Part shown: positions 10,101 through 17,596 of the stretch, in pieces | Layout: each line of letters opens with the position of its first letter | Position numbering within the stretch: the first letter of the stretch is position 1 | Origin: Streptomyces olivaceoviridis | GTDB taxonomy: Bacteria > Actinomycetota > Actinomycetes > Streptomycetales > Streptomycetaceae | Reading direction: 5' to 3' | Length of the DNA: 64,000 nt | Assembly: GCF_014650115.1 (NCBI RefSeq) | Contig: NZ_BMUI01000018.1 | Coordinates: 141,660-205,659 of the forward strand | Notes under the pieces: model-generated | Seen by the model: the letters and a program-made list of their open reading frames with translations, nothing else | The model's database searches: none | What the model was told of the DNA's origin: nothing | Program-made: the position numbers and the translations under genes

Positions 10101-10656
10101 CGGGCTCGCGCAGGAACTCGCGCGCCCCATGCCGCGCCCCCCGCAACCGGCCGCACGCCGGGGCACTCGCTTCCACGCCTGGGTGGAAACCCGCTTCGAG
10201 GAGCTGACCCTGCCCCTGCTGGAACCGGACGAGCTGCCCGGCGGCGACGCCGAGATCGCCGACGAACGCGACCTGGAAGCCCTGAAAGACGCCTTCGAAC
10301 GCACCGAGTACGCCCGGCGCACCCCGTACCGGGTCGAGGCCCCCTTCCAGCTCACCCTCGCCGGCCGTGTCGTCCGGGGCCGCATCGACGCCGTCTACCG
10401 GCACGGCGACGGCGACGGGGCGACGTACGAGATCGTCGACTGGAAGACCGGCCGCACCGGCACCGCCGACCCGCTCCAGCTCGCCGTGTACCGGCTGGCC
10501 TGGGCCGAGCAGCAGGGCATACCGCCCGAGTCCGTCACCGCCACGTTCCTGTACGTACGCAGCGGCGAGGTCGTACGCCCCGAGGACCTGCCGGACCGGG
10601 CCGCGCTGGAGCGGCTGCTCACGGGTGAGACGGAGGGCACACCGGAGGCAAGCTGA
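7120..10656 (+). CDS. adnB: ATP-dependent helicase-nuclease, AdnB-type subunit
   Basis: An 1178-residue UvrD-like motor fused to a C-terminal RecB-family nuclease. Visible motifs are Walker A VAGAGSGKTTV, the Q-tip PFTPEQTACI, DEYQDTSVAQ, GDPCQAIYGWRGA, VLTAHKSKGLEW and YVTFTRPR. The nuclease motif is EIVDWKTGRTG followed by QLAVYRLAWAE. Between motor and nuclease (about 9690-9870) lies a very acidic repeat-like linker of DEPYGDDPYDEEPYDEEPYA type. The adjacent partner at 3359-7006 has the same domain order, so the pair fits the heterodimeric AdnAB end-resection machine that actinobacteria use in place of RecBCD. TAGCCT ends 8 nt before the ATG, compatible with a leaderless transcript. The gap to adnA is 113 nt. 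Confidence 0.94.
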   Translation: MPARITDPEQLKELLGIPFTPEQTACIIAPPAPQVIVAGAGSGKTTVMAARVVWLVGTGQVAPEQVLGLTFTNKAAGELAERVRKALIKAGVTDPDVIDPDNPPGEPVISTYHSFAGRLLTDHGLRLGLEPSSRLLADATRYQLAARVLREAPGPYPALTRSFADLVSDLLALDSELAEHLVDPEELRAWDTGLLRTLEGAKLTNADLRKVPETAAARRELAELVQRYRAAKRARDLLDFGDQIALSARLARIPEVGRLLREEFRVVLLDEYQDTSVAQRVLLAGLFGGGTGHPVTAVGDPCQAIYGWRGASVANLDDFPDHFAHADGRPATRQALSENRRSGGRLLDLANGLAAPLRALHAGVEALRPAPGAEYDGTVRCALLPTHAEEIDWIADSLAHLVRTGTPPGEIAVLCRTATDFAEIQGALVARDVPVEVVGLSGLLHLPEIADLVAVCEVLQDPGANAALVRLLTGPRWRIGPRDLALLGRRARLLVAHARVDGTDDPDRRLAQAVEGVDPFEVISLADALDTFLEAPMAEGDDDGLPFSPDARVRFARLAAELRDLRRSLSDPLMDVLHRVLAVTGLEVELSASPHALAARRRETLSNFLDVAASFAASDSEATLLAFLGFLRTAAQYEKGLDNALPGGENTVKVLTAHKSKGLEWDVVAVPGLVTGTFPSAQGREKWTAQAKVLPHALRGDTDTLPDVHSWDSRGMKAFHEAMKEHQHTEELRLGYVTFTRPRSLLLGSGHWWGPSQKKPRGPSDFLTALYDHCAAGYGEIEVWADPPAEDEENPALHAATADQVWPLPLDDAALARRRAAAETVFAHLDALAAGPADGRRTALHDPAGAEDPDWPAPPDDEPYGDDPYDEEPYDEEPYADLPHEEDLPHDDPFGGDPTHAEPLDDDPFDQDAWNAERPTVPHQAPAPQDGPRAAGPRHAAALTPEEARTIASWDRDLDALTGELLRARQTVTEVPLPTTLTATQLLRLAEDPDGLAQELARPMPRPPQPAARRGTRFHAWVETRFEELTLPLLEPDELPGGDAEIADERDLEALKDAFERTEYARRTPYRVEAPFQLTLAGRVVRGRIDAVYRHGDGDGATYEIVDWKTGRTGTADPLQLAVYRLAWAEQQGIPPESVTATFLYVRSGEVVRPEDLPDRAALERLLTGETEGTPEAS

Positions 10657-10709
10657 GTGTGACGAACCGCCCGCCGAGGATGCCGGCGCGGGCCTATAGG
10701 CTCGGGAGC

Positions 10710-12113
10710 ATGAGCCAGACCCCGGACAGCGCTGTCCGCACGTACATCGAGCAGCACCGCGCCGCCTTCCTCGACGACCTCGCCGCATGGCTGCGCATCC
10801 CCTCCGTGTCGGCCCAGCCCGACCACGCTCCCGACGTACGGCACAGCGCGGACTGGCTCGCCGCGAAGCTGTTCGAGACCGGCTTCCCGACCGCCGAGGT
10901 CTGGCAGACCCCCGGTGCCCCCGCCGTCTTCGCCGAGTGGCCGTCCGGCGATCCCGAGGCACCCACGATCCTGGTCTACGGTCACCACGACGTACAGCCC
11001 GCCGCCCGCGAGGACGGCTGGGACAGCGACCCCTTCGAGCCGGTCGTCCGCGAGAACCGCCTCCACGCGCGCGGGGCGGCCGACGACAAGGGCCAGGTGT
11101 TCTTCCACACACTCGGTGTCCGCGCCCACCTCGCCGCGACCGGCCGCACCGCGCCCGCCGTCAACCTCAAGCTGCTGATCGAGGGCGAGGAGGAGTCCGG
11201 CTCCCCGCACTTCCGGGCCCTGGTGGAACAGCGCGCCGGGCGCCTCGCCGCCGACGCCGTGATCGTCTCCGACACCGGCATGTGGTCCGAGGACACCCCG
11301 ACCGTGTGCACCGGCATGCGCGGTCTCGCCGAGTGCGAGATCCGGCTGTACGGCCCGGACCAGGACATCCACTCCGGCTCCTTCGGCGGCGCCGTGCCCA
11401 ACCCGGCCACCGCCGCAGCCCGCCTGGTCGCCGCCCTCCACGACGAGCACGCGCACGTGGCGATCCCCGGCTTCTACGACGGCATCGTCGAGCTCACCGA
11501 CCGCGAGCGCGAACTCTTCGCCGAGCTGCCCTTCGACGAGGAGCGCTGGCTGCGCACCGCCAAGTCCTCCGCCCTCCACGGCGAGGCCGGTTACTCGACC
11601 CTGGAGCGCATCTGGGCCCGCCCCACCGCCGAGGTCAACGGCATGGGCGGCGGCTACCAGGGCCCCGGCAGCAAGACGATCATCCCCGCCACGGCCATGG
11701 TGAAGCTGTCCTTCCGGCTGGTCGCCGGCCAGGACCCCGACCACATCGAGAAGGCCGTCCGCGCCTGGGCCGCCGAGCAGGTGCCCGCCGGGATCCGGTA
11801 CGAGATCGACTTCGGCTCGGCCACGCGCCCGTGCCTGACCCCGCTCGACCACCCCGCGCTCCAGTCCGTGGCCCGCGCCATGGGCCGCGCCTTCCAGGAG
11901 CCGGTCCGCTTCACCCGGGAGGGAGGCTCCGGACCCGCCGCCGACCTCCAGGAAGTCCTCGGCGTCCCCGTGCTCTTCCTGGGCATCTCCGTCCCGTCCG
12001 ACGGCTGGCACGCACCCAACGAGAAGGTCGAGCTGGACCTCCTCCTCAAGGGCGTCGAGACCAGCGCCTACCTGTGGGGTGACCTGGCCCGGAACTGGCG
12101 TACCGCATCCTGA
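10710..12113 (+). CDS. M20 family dipeptidase / metallopeptidase
   Basis: A cytosolic zinc peptidase of 467 residues. The first metal motif is VYGHHDVQP, the bridging Asp region is GAADDKGQ, the catalytic Glu pair is EGEEESGS, and the C-terminal metal/substrate region is DGWHAPNEK. The central dimerisation domain begins near the residues AECEIRLYG. Members of this subgroup (dipeptidase-like, close to carnosinase/DUG1) hydrolyse dipeptides; the exact substrate is not evident. The ATG at 10710 follows CGGGAG and lies 7 nt after a TAGGCT hexamer. It is 53 nt downstream of adnB and shares its strand. Upstream in-frame codons from 10659 are possible but less likely. Confidence 0.92.
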   Translation: MSQTPDSAVRTYIEQHRAAFLDDLAAWLRIPSVSAQPDHAPDVRHSADWLAAKLFETGFPTAEVWQTPGAPAVFAEWPSGDPEAPTILVYGHHDVQPAAREDGWDSDPFEPVVRENRLHARGAADDKGQVFFHTLGVRAHLAATGRTAPAVNLKLLIEGEEESGSPHFRALVEQRAGRLAADAVIVSDTGMWSEDTPTVCTGMRGLAECEIRLYGPDQDIHSGSFGGAVPNPATAAARLVAALHDEHAHVAIPGFYDGIVELTDRERELFAELPFDEERWLRTAKSSALHGEAGYSTLERIWARPTAEVNGMGGGYQGPGSKTIIPATAMVKLSFRLVAGQDPDHIEKAVRAWAAEQVPAGIRYEIDFGSATRPCLTPLDHPALQSVARAMGRAFQEPVRFTREGGSGPAADLQEVLGVPVLFLGISVPSDGWHAPNEKVELDLLLKGVETSAYLWGDLARNWRTAS

Positions 12114-12276
12114 CCGGCCGGCGCCGTACGGCGGGACACCGTGCGCGGGGCACACTGGAGGGACCGCCCCGACCGTCCCGCCGCCCCGGCCGCACCCGGC
12201 CCGGTGCCCTCCCGCCCTACGTCCCGCCGAACCGCCCGCCGAAAGAACCGCCGCACTGGGGGAGTTGGAAGCACCC

Positions 12277-13221
12277 GTGACCATCTGGACCGACCACACA
12301 GCCGACCGACCCATCTCACTGACCGCCCCGAGCGGCATCGACCGCGCCGCCCACCACCGGCTGGACGAGGCCTGGCTCGCGGCGGCGTGGAGCCACCCCA
12401 CGACCCGCTGTTTCGTGGTCTCCGGCGGCCAGGTGCTGATCGACGAGACCCCGGACGGCCGGACCGAACTCGTCATGACGCCGTCCTTCGAGGCCCCGCT
12501 CACCGAGGCGCACCGCTACTTCCTCGGCATCGACGAGGACGGTGTCAGCTACTTCGCGCTCCAGAAGGACGCGCTGCCCGGCCGCATCGACCAGTCCGCG
12601 CGCCCGGCGGGGCTGCGGGAGGCCGGCCTGCTGCTGTCGCCGCGGGACGTCGGGCTGATGGTGCACGCGGTCGGCCTGGAGAACTGGCAGCGCACCCATC
12701 GCTTCTGCTCCCGCTGCGGCGAGCGCACGGTCATCGCGGCGGCCGGCCACATCCGCCGCTGCCCGGCCTGCGGCGCCGAGCACTACCCGCGCACCGACCC
12801 CGCCGTGATCATGGCGGTGACCGATGAGGACGACCGCATCCTGCTCGGCCGCCAGGTCCACTGGCCCGAAGGCCGCTTCTCCACGCTCGCCGGGTTCGTG
12901 GAGCCCGGCGAGTCCATCGAGCAGGCGGTGCGCCGCGAGGTGTGCGAGGAGGTCGGCGTCACCGTCGGCCCGGTCGAGTACGTCGCCAGCCAGCCCTGGC
13001 CCTTCCCGTCCAGCCTGATGCTCGGCTTCATGGCCCGCGCCACCTCCACCGAGATCGACGTCGACGGGGACGAGATCCACGAGGCCCGCTGGTTCTCCCG
13101 CGAGGAACTGCGCGCGGCCTTCGAGGCCGGCGAGGTGCTGCCTCCCTACGGCATCTCCATCGCGGCCCGCCTGATCGAGATGTGGTACGGCAAGCCCCTG
13201 CCGACCCGCAGCTTCGTCTGA
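12277..13221 (+). CDS. nudC: NAD(+) diphosphatase / RNA deNADding enzyme NudC
   Basis: A 314-residue Nudix hydrolase with the full NudC layout. An N-terminal domain is followed by a zinc ribbon (CSRCGERT and CPACGAEH), then the catalytic domain. The Nudix box starts at GFVEPGESIEQAV and ends RREVCEEVGV, matching GX5EX7REUXEEXGU. The NudC signature SQPWPFPSS follows. The enzyme cleaves NAD(H) to NMN and AMP and removes NAD caps from RNA. The GTG at 12277 lies downstream of GGGGGAGTTGGAAG. nudC between adnAB and uvrD2 is the mycobacterial order as well (Rv3199c). A strong hairpin follows the stop codon. Confidence 0.95.
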   Translation: MTIWTDHTADRPISLTAPSGIDRAAHHRLDEAWLAAAWSHPTTRCFVVSGGQVLIDETPDGRTELVMTPSFEAPLTEAHRYFLGIDEDGVSYFALQKDALPGRIDQSARPAGLREAGLLLSPRDVGLMVHAVGLENWQRTHRFCSRCGERTVIAAAGHIRRCPACGAEHYPRTDPAVIMAVTDEDDRILLGRQVHWPEGRFSTLAGFVEPGESIEQAVRREVCEEVGVTVGPVEYVASQPWPFPSSLMLGFMARATSTEIDVDGDEIHEARWFSREELRAAFEAGEVLPPYGISIAARLIEMWYGKPLPTRSFV

Positions 13222-13227
13222 GACGGC

Positions 13228-13272
13228 GAACGGCGGCTCCCGAGCCGGTTCCGGACTCGGGAGCCGCCGTTC
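13228..13272. terminator. Bidirectional hairpin terminator between nudC and mycoredoxin
   Basis: A perfect 17-bp inverted repeat (13228-13244 with 13256-13272) with an 11-nt loop separates two convergent genes. The loop contains two CCGG motifs that could extend the stem. No long T tract follows, as is common for Streptomyces terminators. Confidence 0.85.
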
Positions 13273-13286
13273 GGTGCGGCTCGCGC

Positions 13287-13529
13287 TTACGCGGCGAGCT
13301 TCTGCTTGACCTGGGCCAGCGACGGGTTCGTCAGCGTGGAGCCGTCCGCGAAGAGCACGGTCGGGACGGTCTGGTTTCCACCGTTCGCCTTCTCCACGAA
13401 GGCCGCGGAGTCGGGGTCCTGCTCGATGTTGATCTCGGTGTAGGCGATGCCCTCCCGGTCCATCTGGCTCTTCAGCCGCCGGCAGTAGCCGCACCAAGTC
13501 GTGCTGTACATCGTCACAGTGCCCTGCAT
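13287..13529 (-). CDS. mrx1: Mycoredoxin / glutaredoxin-like protein (Mrx1 type)
   Basis: An 80-residue thioredoxin-fold oxidoreductase with the active site STTWCGYCRRL and the cis-Pro loop QTVPTVLF. A CGYC motif in this context is typical of actinobacterial mycoredoxin-1, which reduces mycothiol-protein mixed disulfides. The start is ATG 13529-13527. The gene faces nudC across the hairpin at 13228-13272. The same placement beside uvrD2 occurs in Mycobacterium (Rv3198A). An NrdH-type redoxin is possible, but NrdH usually has CVQC or CPQC. Confidence 0.9.
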   Translation of the reverse strand: MQGTVTMYSTTWCGYCRRLKSQMDREGIAYTEINIEQDPDSAAFVEKANGGNQTVPTVLFADGSTLTNPSLAQVKQKLAA

Positions 13530-13583
13530 GTCTCTCGCGCTCCTCAGGCAGCTCGGAAAATGTCGTCCAGGAAGAGAACGTAA

Positions 13584-13781
13584 GCGACCGGCCCGCCATT
13601 CCCGCGCGACCGGCCCGCCATTCCCGCGCGACGGGCCCGCTGGTCAACGGCGCCGGGCCCGCCAGCCAAGGGCGCCAGGGCCGCCAGCCCCGGACGGCCG
13701 GTCCGCGCCATTCCCGGACGGCCGGTCCACCATTCCGGCCGACCGGTGCGCCATTCCGGGCGATCGGCCCGCCGGTCCCGG
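13584..13781. repeat. Intergenic tandem repeat, nine ~22-bp units
   Basis: Nine imperfect head-to-tail copies of a unit like GCGACCGGCCCGCCATTCCC. The first two 22-bp copies (13584-13605, 13606-13627) are identical. Later copies are 21-24 bp and keep the CCGG-CCGCC-ATTCC core. The array fills most of the 354-bp gap between divergent mycoredoxin and uvrD2. An upstream in-frame extension of uvrD2 could read through the end of it, but no convincing protein results. A single perfect TTGTCCACA-type DnaA box (minus strand, 13836-13844) follows. Confidence 0.85.
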
Positions 13782-13883
13782 CATGCGCTCCCGCCTGTGA
13801 CGCCTGCCGCATTAGTACGACTGCGAGCCCCGGCCTGTGGACAACCGGCACAGCCGTCCCGGGCGACCTGGCAGCATGGCGGT

Positions 13884-16106
13884 GTGACAGCAGCAACGCA
13901 TTCCACCCTTTTCCCGCAGGGCACCGGTGGCTCCCCCTACACGGCTCCGCCGAGCGGGGCCGACGCGGTGCTCGAAGGGCTCGACCCCGAGCAGCGCGAG
14001 GTGGCCACCTCCCTGCACGGTCCGGTGTGCGTGCTGGCCGGAGCGGGCACCGGCAAGACCCGGGCGATCACCCACCGCATCGCCTACGGGGTGCGCGCCG
14101 GCATCCTCCAGCCGTCCAGCGTGCTCGCCGTCACCTTCACCAACCGCGCCGCCGGAGAGATGCGCGGCCGGCTGCGCCAGCTCGGCGCCCAAGGTGTCCA
14201 GGCCCGCACCTTCCACTCCGCCGCCCTGCGCCAGCTCCAGTACTTCTGGCCCAAGGCGATCGGGGGGTCCATCCCCCGGCTCGTCGACCGCAAGATCCAG
14301 CTCGTCGCCGACGCGGCCGCCGCCCTCGGCACCCGGCTCGACCGCAACGAGCTGCGGGACGTGACCGCGGAGATCGAATGGTCCAAGGTCACCCAGACCG
14401 TTCCCGGCGACTACCCGTACGCGGCTGCGAAGGCCGGCCGGGAGGCCCCCCGCGACCCGGCCGAGATCGCCCACCTCTACGCCGCCTACGAGGACCTCAA
14501 GCGCGACCGCGCGGTCATCGACTTCGAGGACGTCCTGCTGCTCACCGTCGCCATCCTCCAGGACCGGCACGACATCGCCGACCAGGTCCGCGCCCAGTAC
14601 CAGCACTTCGTCGTGGACGAATACCAGGACGTCAGCCCCCTCCAGCAGCGGCTGCTGGACCTGTGGCTCGGCGACCGCGACAACCTGTGCGTCGTCGGGG
14701 ACGCCAGCCAGACCATCTACTCGTTCACGGGAGCAACACCCGACCACCTGCTCGACTTCCGCGCCCGCCACCCCGGCGCCACCGTCGTCAAACTGGTCCG
14801 CGACTACCGCTCCAGCCCCCAGATCGTCCACCTCGCCAACGGCCTGCTCGCCCAGGCCCGGGGCCGCGCCGCCGGCCACCGGCTGGAACTCGTCTCCCAG
14901 CGCCCCTCGGGGCCCGAGCCCGTCCACACCGAGTACACCGACGAGCCCGCCGAGGCCGAGGGCGCCGCCCGCCGCATCCGCGAACTGATCGACGCGGGCG
15001 TCCCGGCCGCCGAGATCGCCGTCCTGTTCCGCACCAATTCCCAGTCCGAGACCTACGAGCAGGCGCTCGCCGACGCCGGGGTGCCCTACCAGCTCCGCGG
15101 CGCCGAGCGCTTCTTCGACCGGCCCGAGGTCCGCAAGGCCGGCATCGCCCTGCGCGGCGCGGCCCGCTTCGGCGGCAACGACTCCCTCCTCGACGACGTC
15201 GTGGACCTGCCCTCCCAGGTGCGGGCCGTCCTCTCCGGCGAGGGCTGGACCAGCGAACCCCCGGCCGGCTCCGGCGCCGTCAGGGAGCGCTGGGAATCCC
15301 TGGCCGCCCTGGTCAACCTCGCCCACGACCTCGCCGCGGCCAGACCCGGAGTCACCCTCGGCGACTTCGTGGCCGAACTGGACGAACGGGCGAACGCCCA
15401 GCACGCCCCCACCGTCCAGGGCGTCACGCTGGCCTCCCTGCACGCCGCCAAGGGCCTGGAGTGGGACGTCGTCTTCCTGGTCGGCATCGCCGAGGGCATG
15501 CTGCCCATCACCTACGCCCGCACCGACGAGCAGATCGAGGAGGAACGCCGACTGCTCTACGTCGGCGTGACCCGCGCCCGGGAACGCCTCCATCTGTCCT
15601 GGGCCCTGTCCCGCTCACCCGGCGGGCGCCCCAACCGACGGCCGAGCCGCTTCCTCGACGGGCTGCGCCCCGGCACCACCCCCACCGTCGGCCGCACCGG
15701 CGCCGGCGCGGGCGCGGGCGTCGAACGCGGCACCCCGGCGAGCGCCGCCGTCACCCCCCGGCGCACCCAGCGCACCCCCGCCCGCTGCCGGGTCTGCGGT
15801 CGCACGCTCACCGACGCGGGCGAGATGAAGCTGATGCGCTGCGCGGACTGCCCCTCGGACATGGACGAAGGGCTCTACGAGCGGCTCCGGGAATGGCGGG
15901 CGGTACAGGCCGAGCGGAGCGGCCAGCCGGACTTCTGCGTCTTCACCGACCGGACGCTGATGGCCATCGCGGAGACATGCCCGGAGAGTCCCGCCGAACT
16001 CGCCCGCATCCCCGGTGTCCTCAATCGCAAGCTGCGCAGCTACGGAGCCGACGTTCTGGCCATATGCGCAGGTCAAGAACCTGGTGGAGACGACGGCAGC
16101 GACTGA
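13884..16106 (+). CDS. uvrD2: ATP-dependent DNA helicase UvrD2 with tetracysteine and HRDC domains
   Basis: A 740-residue superfamily 1 helicase. Walker A is LAGAGTGKTRA, motif II DEYQDVSPLQQ, motif III GDASQTIYSFTGA, with late motifs LASLHAAKGLEW and VGVTRARERL. The C-terminus has a four-cysteine module (CRVCGRTL, then CADCPSD) and an HRDC domain (EWRAVQAERSGQPDFCVFTD to IPGVLNRKL). This helicase-tetracysteine-HRDC order matches mycobacterial UvrD2, a 3'-5' helicase essential there. The GTG at 13884 is chosen because the Streptomyces-like N-terminus starts MTAATHST. uvrD2 next to the whiB7 orthologue is conserved in mycobacteria (Rv3198c-Rv3197A). Confidence 0.94.
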   Translation: MTAATHSTLFPQGTGGSPYTAPPSGADAVLEGLDPEQREVATSLHGPVCVLAGAGTGKTRAITHRIAYGVRAGILQPSSVLAVTFTNRAAGEMRGRLRQLGAQGVQARTFHSAALRQLQYFWPKAIGGSIPRLVDRKIQLVADAAAALGTRLDRNELRDVTAEIEWSKVTQTVPGDYPYAAAKAGREAPRDPAEIAHLYAAYEDLKRDRAVIDFEDVLLLTVAILQDRHDIADQVRAQYQHFVVDEYQDVSPLQQRLLDLWLGDRDNLCVVGDASQTIYSFTGATPDHLLDFRARHPGATVVKLVRDYRSSPQIVHLANGLLAQARGRAAGHRLELVSQRPSGPEPVHTEYTDEPAEAEGAARRIRELIDAGVPAAEIAVLFRTNSQSETYEQALADAGVPYQLRGAERFFDRPEVRKAGIALRGAARFGGNDSLLDDVVDLPSQVRAVLSGEGWTSEPPAGSGAVRERWESLAALVNLAHDLAAARPGVTLGDFVAELDERANAQHAPTVQGVTLASLHAAKGLEWDVVFLVGIAEGMLPITYARTDEQIEEERRLLYVGVTRARERLHLSWALSRSPGGRPNRRPSRFLDGLRPGTTPTVGRTGAGAGAGVERGTPASAAVTPRRTQRTPARCRVCGRTLTDAGEMKLMRCADCPSDMDEGLYERLREWRAVQAERSGQPDFCVFTDRTLMAIAETCPESPAELARIPGVLNRKLRSYGADVLAICAGQEPGGDDGSD

Positions 16107-16118
16107 TGCCAACTCGTC

Positions 16119-16159
16119 GAAAAAATAGTTTGCGCATGCCCCGCGAATCCCCATAGGTT
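16119..16159 (+). promoter_or_regulatory. WhiB7/WblC-type promoter for the wblC leader
   Basis: An A-tract (GAAAAAATAG, 16119-16128) lies directly upstream of a -35 TTGCGC (16130-16135), then an 18-bp spacer and a -10 TAGGTT (16154-16159). An AT-rich block abutting the -35 is the known signature of WhiB7-activated promoters, including whiB7's own. Transcription would start near 16166, leaving a leader of about 600 nt before wblC. Confidence 0.65.
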
Positions 16160-16272
16160 CTAGGCACGGAAGCAGCGGCCTTCTCCAAGGCGCGGGTTCC
16201 GTGATGTACTTGCATATCCGAACGGGACCGGTTCACCCCGGTCCCTTGAGACGCCGAGAGGAGGCGAGTCCA

Positions 16273-16596
16273 GTGATCAGCATCACCACCAGCACCACCG
16301 TCAGCACGGCCAAACTGACCGATCGCTCGACCGTCTCCACGTGCATGCTCGGCGCCTCGAACCAGGGCACCGGTCTGTCCGGCATCCGTGCCGTGCGTCC
16401 GGCGTCCTCCCCTGCCCTCGCGGTTCTTCCCATCCGTGAGCGCAATGAGCGACCGACCAAGGCACTGGAAGCGGTAGCGGCACAGGCGCACGCCTATGCC
16501 TTTGCGGCGGCCGGTGCCGGATTCCGGAAGCAGACGACGCAGCACCACCTGATGTGGGCCTTCCGTGGGCCAGAACCCTGGAGTGATCCAGCCTGA
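16273..16596 (+). CDS. Leader ORF upstream of wblC (107 residues), putative regulatory peptide
   Basis: The GTG at 16273 is preceded by a strong ribosome binding site (GAGAGGAGGCGAG) and by a small hairpin (16224-16245, 8-bp stem). The product has no recognisable domain: Ser/Thr-rich start (MISITTSTTVSTAKLTDRST), then an Ala-rich middle and HHLMWAFRGPEPW near the end. Its TGA stop (16594-16596) sits inside the first of two hairpins that precede wblC. That geometry suits a translated leader that senses ribosome stalling, as proposed for whiB7/wblC induction by translation-targeting antibiotics. It may instead encode a functional small protein. Its expression is inferred, not shown. Confidence 0.6.
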   Translation: MISITTSTTVSTAKLTDRSTVSTCMLGASNQGTGLSGIRAVRPASSPALAVLPIRERNERPTKALEAVAAQAHAYAFAAAGAGFRKQTTQHHLMWAFRGPEPWSDPA

Positions 16597-16662
16597 TCGC
16601 CGATCAGGCCGGCGCCTTCAGGGCCGCGGAACCCCATCCGGGATCCGCGGCCCTTCTGTTTT
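16591..16662 (+). terminator. Attenuator: tandem hairpins ending in an intrinsic terminator before wblC
   Basis: Hairpin 1 is GCCTGAT-CGCCG-ATCAGGC (16591-16609) and contains the leader ORF stop codon. Hairpin 2 has a perfect 11-bp stem (16620-16630 with 16644-16654), a 13-nt loop and the T-rich tail TCTGTTTT (16655-16662). A T-tailed intrinsic terminator is rare in this GC-rich genome, and this one lies inside the wblC leader, 109 nt upstream of the start. It most likely acts as a conditional terminator. Confidence 0.8.
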
Positions 16663-16770
16663 CCCCGAACGGGGACGACGGAGCGAAGGGGCCTCGGGAC
16701 AGGAAGAGAACCCGGTACCCAGCCGACACCCGGTCAACCGGCCGGACCGACCAGACGAGGAAGACCACCC

Positions 16771-17139
16771 GTGCAACTCGAAGCGCACGCCCCGTCCGTA
16801 CCGCCTTCGCAAACCATGCCCCCGCCCGGCCTCACGGAGGACTCCACCTTGACCCCCCTCACCGCGCTCACCGCGCTCGACGACGCCATCGAGAACCTCG
16901 GCGTACCCGTCCCCTGCCGCTCCTACGACCCGGAGGTCTTCTTCGCCGAGTCGCCGGCGGACGTGGAGTACGCCAAGTCCCTCTGCCGCACCTGCCCGCT
17001 GATGGAGGCCTGCCTCACCGGCGCCAAGGAGCGGCGTGAGCCCTGGGGCGTCTGGGGTGGCGAGCTGTTCGTCCAGGGCGTCGTCGTCGCCCGGAAGCGG
17101 CCCCGTGGCCGCCCGCGGAAGAACCCGGTCACGGCATGA
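16771..17139 (+). CDS. wblC: WhiB-family transcription factor WblC (WhiB7 orthologue)
   Basis: A 122-residue Fe-S regulator that activates intrinsic antibiotic-resistance genes. The four cluster cysteines are in PCRSYD and in LCRTCPLMEACLTG (spacing CX2CX5C for the last three). The beta-turn motif GVWGG follows. The C-terminus is an AT-hook, RPRGRPRKNP, the feature that separates WhiB7/WblC from other Wbl proteins. The GTG at 16771 has GAGGAAG upstream. The downstream gene overlaps by ATGA, implying translational coupling. Regulation is visible upstream: a WhiB7-type promoter, a leader ORF and a terminator. Sigma-factor contact through the G(V/I)WGG turn is known for the family. Confidence 0.96.
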   Translation: MQLEAHAPSVPPSQTMPPPGLTEDSTLTPLTALTALDDAIENLGVPVPCRSYDPEVFFAESPADVEYAKSLCRTCPLMEACLTGAKERREPWGVWGGELFVQGVVVARKRPRGRPRKNPVTA

Positions 17140-17459
17140 ACACCGCAGGAACGATCGATCGCCCCCTCACGCACGACCCCAAGAAGCAGGCCCCGATGAA
17201 GCCGTCCACCAGCGAGCCCGCCGGCTCCGCGACCACAGACTTCACCACCACCGGCGCGACCGAAGCGCGCCAGAACAGGAACCGTGAGATGCAACTCATG
17301 CAAGAAGCCCTGGCTCGTGCGCATATGCACGAGCGACTCCATGACGCCGCGCGCGAACGCCGGGCCGTGCGCCTGGCGGTCGCCCAGCGGATGCAGCGGC
17401 GAGCCGAGCGCGCCTCGCTGCGCGCCCGCCGCGCGCTCGCCATGGCCGTCATGCAGTAA
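17136..17459 (+). CDS. Small basic helical protein translationally coupled to wblC
   Basis: A protein of 107 residues whose ATG overlaps the wblC stop (ATGA at 17136). The N-terminal ~45 residues are Thr/Pro/Ser-rich and probably disordered. From residue ~50 the chain is a long, highly charged helix rich in Arg, Ala, Met and Gln (REMQLMQEALARAHMHERLH, then many RR pairs). No known domain is recognised. Basic helical character could suit RNA or ribosome contact, but that is speculation. Overlap with wblC implies the same mRNA and hence induction with the antibiotic response. A strong hairpin ends the transcript. Confidence 0.75.
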   Translation: MNTAGTIDRPLTHDPKKQAPMKPSTSEPAGSATTDFTTTGATEARQNRNREMQLMQEALARAHMHERLHDAARERRAVRLAVAQRMQRRAERASLRARRALAMAVMQ

Positions 17460-17512
17460 GGCACACACCTGAGCAGCGGTGGCCTCCCGGAGCAGGGAGG
17501 CGAAGCCTCCCC

Positions 17513-17548
17513 GCGGGGGCCGGTCCGGCCGAACGGACCGGCCCCCGC
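17513..17548 (+). terminator. Hairpin terminator of the wblC operon
   Basis: A perfect 15-bp GC stem (17513-17527 with 17534-17548) around the 6-nt loop GCCGAA, starting 53 nt after the stop of the wblC-coupled gene. No T tract follows. Confidence 0.8.
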
Positions 17549-17596
17549 AGTGCGTTGCGCCCGCCGAACCGCCGGTCACGGGGTTATCGTCACCGG

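Noticed and set aside
13584..13781. CRISPR array at the 22-bp repeats
   Set aside because: Units are directly adjacent without unique spacers, and no cas gene is present.
16273..16596. Calling the wblC leader ORF a metabolic enzyme fragment
   Set aside because: It has no domain similarity that I can recognise; its placement before hairpins suits a regulatory leader better.
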